Source: Alloyangia pacifica (lineage in GTDB: Bacteria; Pseudomonadota; Alphaproteobacteria; Rhodobacterales; Rhodobacteraceae). From it: 64,000 bases of DNA. Positions 63,902 to 64,000 of the stretch are shown one piece after another. The notes under the pieces are model-generated. The model saw only the letters and a list, made by a program, of their open reading frames with translations. It was not told the origin of the DNA and ran no database searches. The stretch lies in NCBI RefSeq assembly GCF_003111685.1, contig NZ_CP022190.1:310001-374000 (forward strand). Reading direction: 5' to 3'. Position 1 is the first letter of the stretch, and each line of letters begins with the position of its first letter. Both the position numbers and the translations under genes were made by a program.

Positions 63902-63907
63902 CAGGGG

Positions 63908-64000
63908 GTGAACCGCTCCTATGATCGTTTCCGTTTTCTTTATGCTGGCAAGCATTTGATCTTGGTTCGGGTACACCCTCTGGCATTTTTTGATCCCGCC
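63908..64000 (+). CDS. Possible gene start, cut by window edge
   Basis: A GTG at 63908 with a preceding AGGGG opens a frame that stays open for 31 codons to the window end (VNRSYDRFRFLYAGKHLILV...). An overlapping 12-codon frame (63921-63959, MIVSVFFMLASI) is the alternative. Neither is recognised; only more downstream sequence can decide. Confidence 0.3.
   Translation, partial: MNRSYDRFRFLYAGKHLILVRVHPLAFFDPA

Larger units (their letters stand above)
63499..63907. other. Intergenic region with regulatory signals
   Basis: About 400 bases with no gene that I can support. The left part is GC-rich with nothing recognisable. The right part is AT-rich (63795-63860) and carries a CtrA box and a strong hairpin, described separately. 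Confidence 0.5.

Overview
The window looks like a chromosomal segment of a marine Rhodobacteraceae (Roseobacter-group alphaproteobacterium). This rests on the high GC content, many 4-base ATGA start/stop overlaps, a CtrA-type box, the class II (Agrobacterium-like) AroA, the DciA/DUF721 gene, a bacterial ALDH16 and the bacterial saccharopine pair. No phage, transposase, integrase, CRISPR array or rRNA was seen. There is one tRNA gene (Cys). Most genes are ordinary core or catabolic genes; the accessory flavour lies in sulfation, siderophore-precursor and sulfur genes.

Layout. 1-2646: the end of a surface-polysaccharide locus (two GT4 glycosyltransferases and a sulfotransferase). 2766-2839: tRNA-Cys. 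3144-6079: rutABCD for uracil degradation behind a RutR-like palindrome. 6178-7845: copper delivery (CPxC small protein, PCuAC, Sco). 7966-9204: Tat/lipobox lytic transglycosylase. 9970-13134 (minus): a three-gene unit pairing an arylsulfotransferase, a 74-residue membrane peptide and a membrane-anchored PAPS-type sulfotransferase. 13325-15078: a membrane protein with an OmpR-like C-terminus and small exported proteins. 15104-19328 (minus): urate/allantoin catabolism (PuuE-UraD fusion, ureidoglycine aminohydrolase, ureidoglycolate lyase, NCS2 permease). 19548-22174: smpB, sulfurtransferase, aminotransferase. 22937-26300: deoC and ALDH16. 26548-27402: rsfS and rlmH. 27684-28487: uppP. 28714-35346: gltD, a GFA-family gene and gltB. 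35459-36989: mtgA and a GST. 37025-38865 (minus): isochorismatase and isochorismate synthase. 39416-41204: divergent LysR and SDR. 41550-43788 (minus): periplasmic rhodanese, YeeE/YedE thiosulfate permease, 54-residue peptide. 44043-48013: MFS, aroA, membrane protein, cmk. 48016-51970: aldo/keto reductase, histidine phosphatase, saccharopine dehydrogenase pair. 52014-53930 (minus): CYTH, DsbA, DciA. 54005-56338: mutY, AlkB-like monooxygenase. 56483-61014: cdd-deoA-deoB-add-upp. 61084-63498: SPOR protein and a degenerate peptidase-like membrane protein. 63831-64000: CtrA box, hairpin and a possible gene start.

How it fits together. A recurring theme is recovery of carbon and nitrogen from nucleic acids: Cdd/DeoA/DeoB/Add/Upp handle nucleosides, DeoC plus ALDH16 drain deoxyribose-5-phosphate to acetate, RutABCD opens uracil, and the allantoin genes take urate to urea and glyoxylate. 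GOGAT (GltBD) then fixes the ammonium released. A second theme is sulfur: two PAPS-type sulfotransferases, an arylsulfotransferase, a mercaptopyruvate sulfurtransferase and a thiosulfate uptake/rhodanese unit.

The best candidate for an undescribed system is the 9970-13134 sulfation operon. Next are a membrane protein with a winged-helix-like C-terminus in the reverse of the ToxR order, a leader ORF coupled to rsfS, and a terminator that ends an apparently gene-less short transcript in front of gltD. All function calls come from reading motifs and context by eye; no database search was run.
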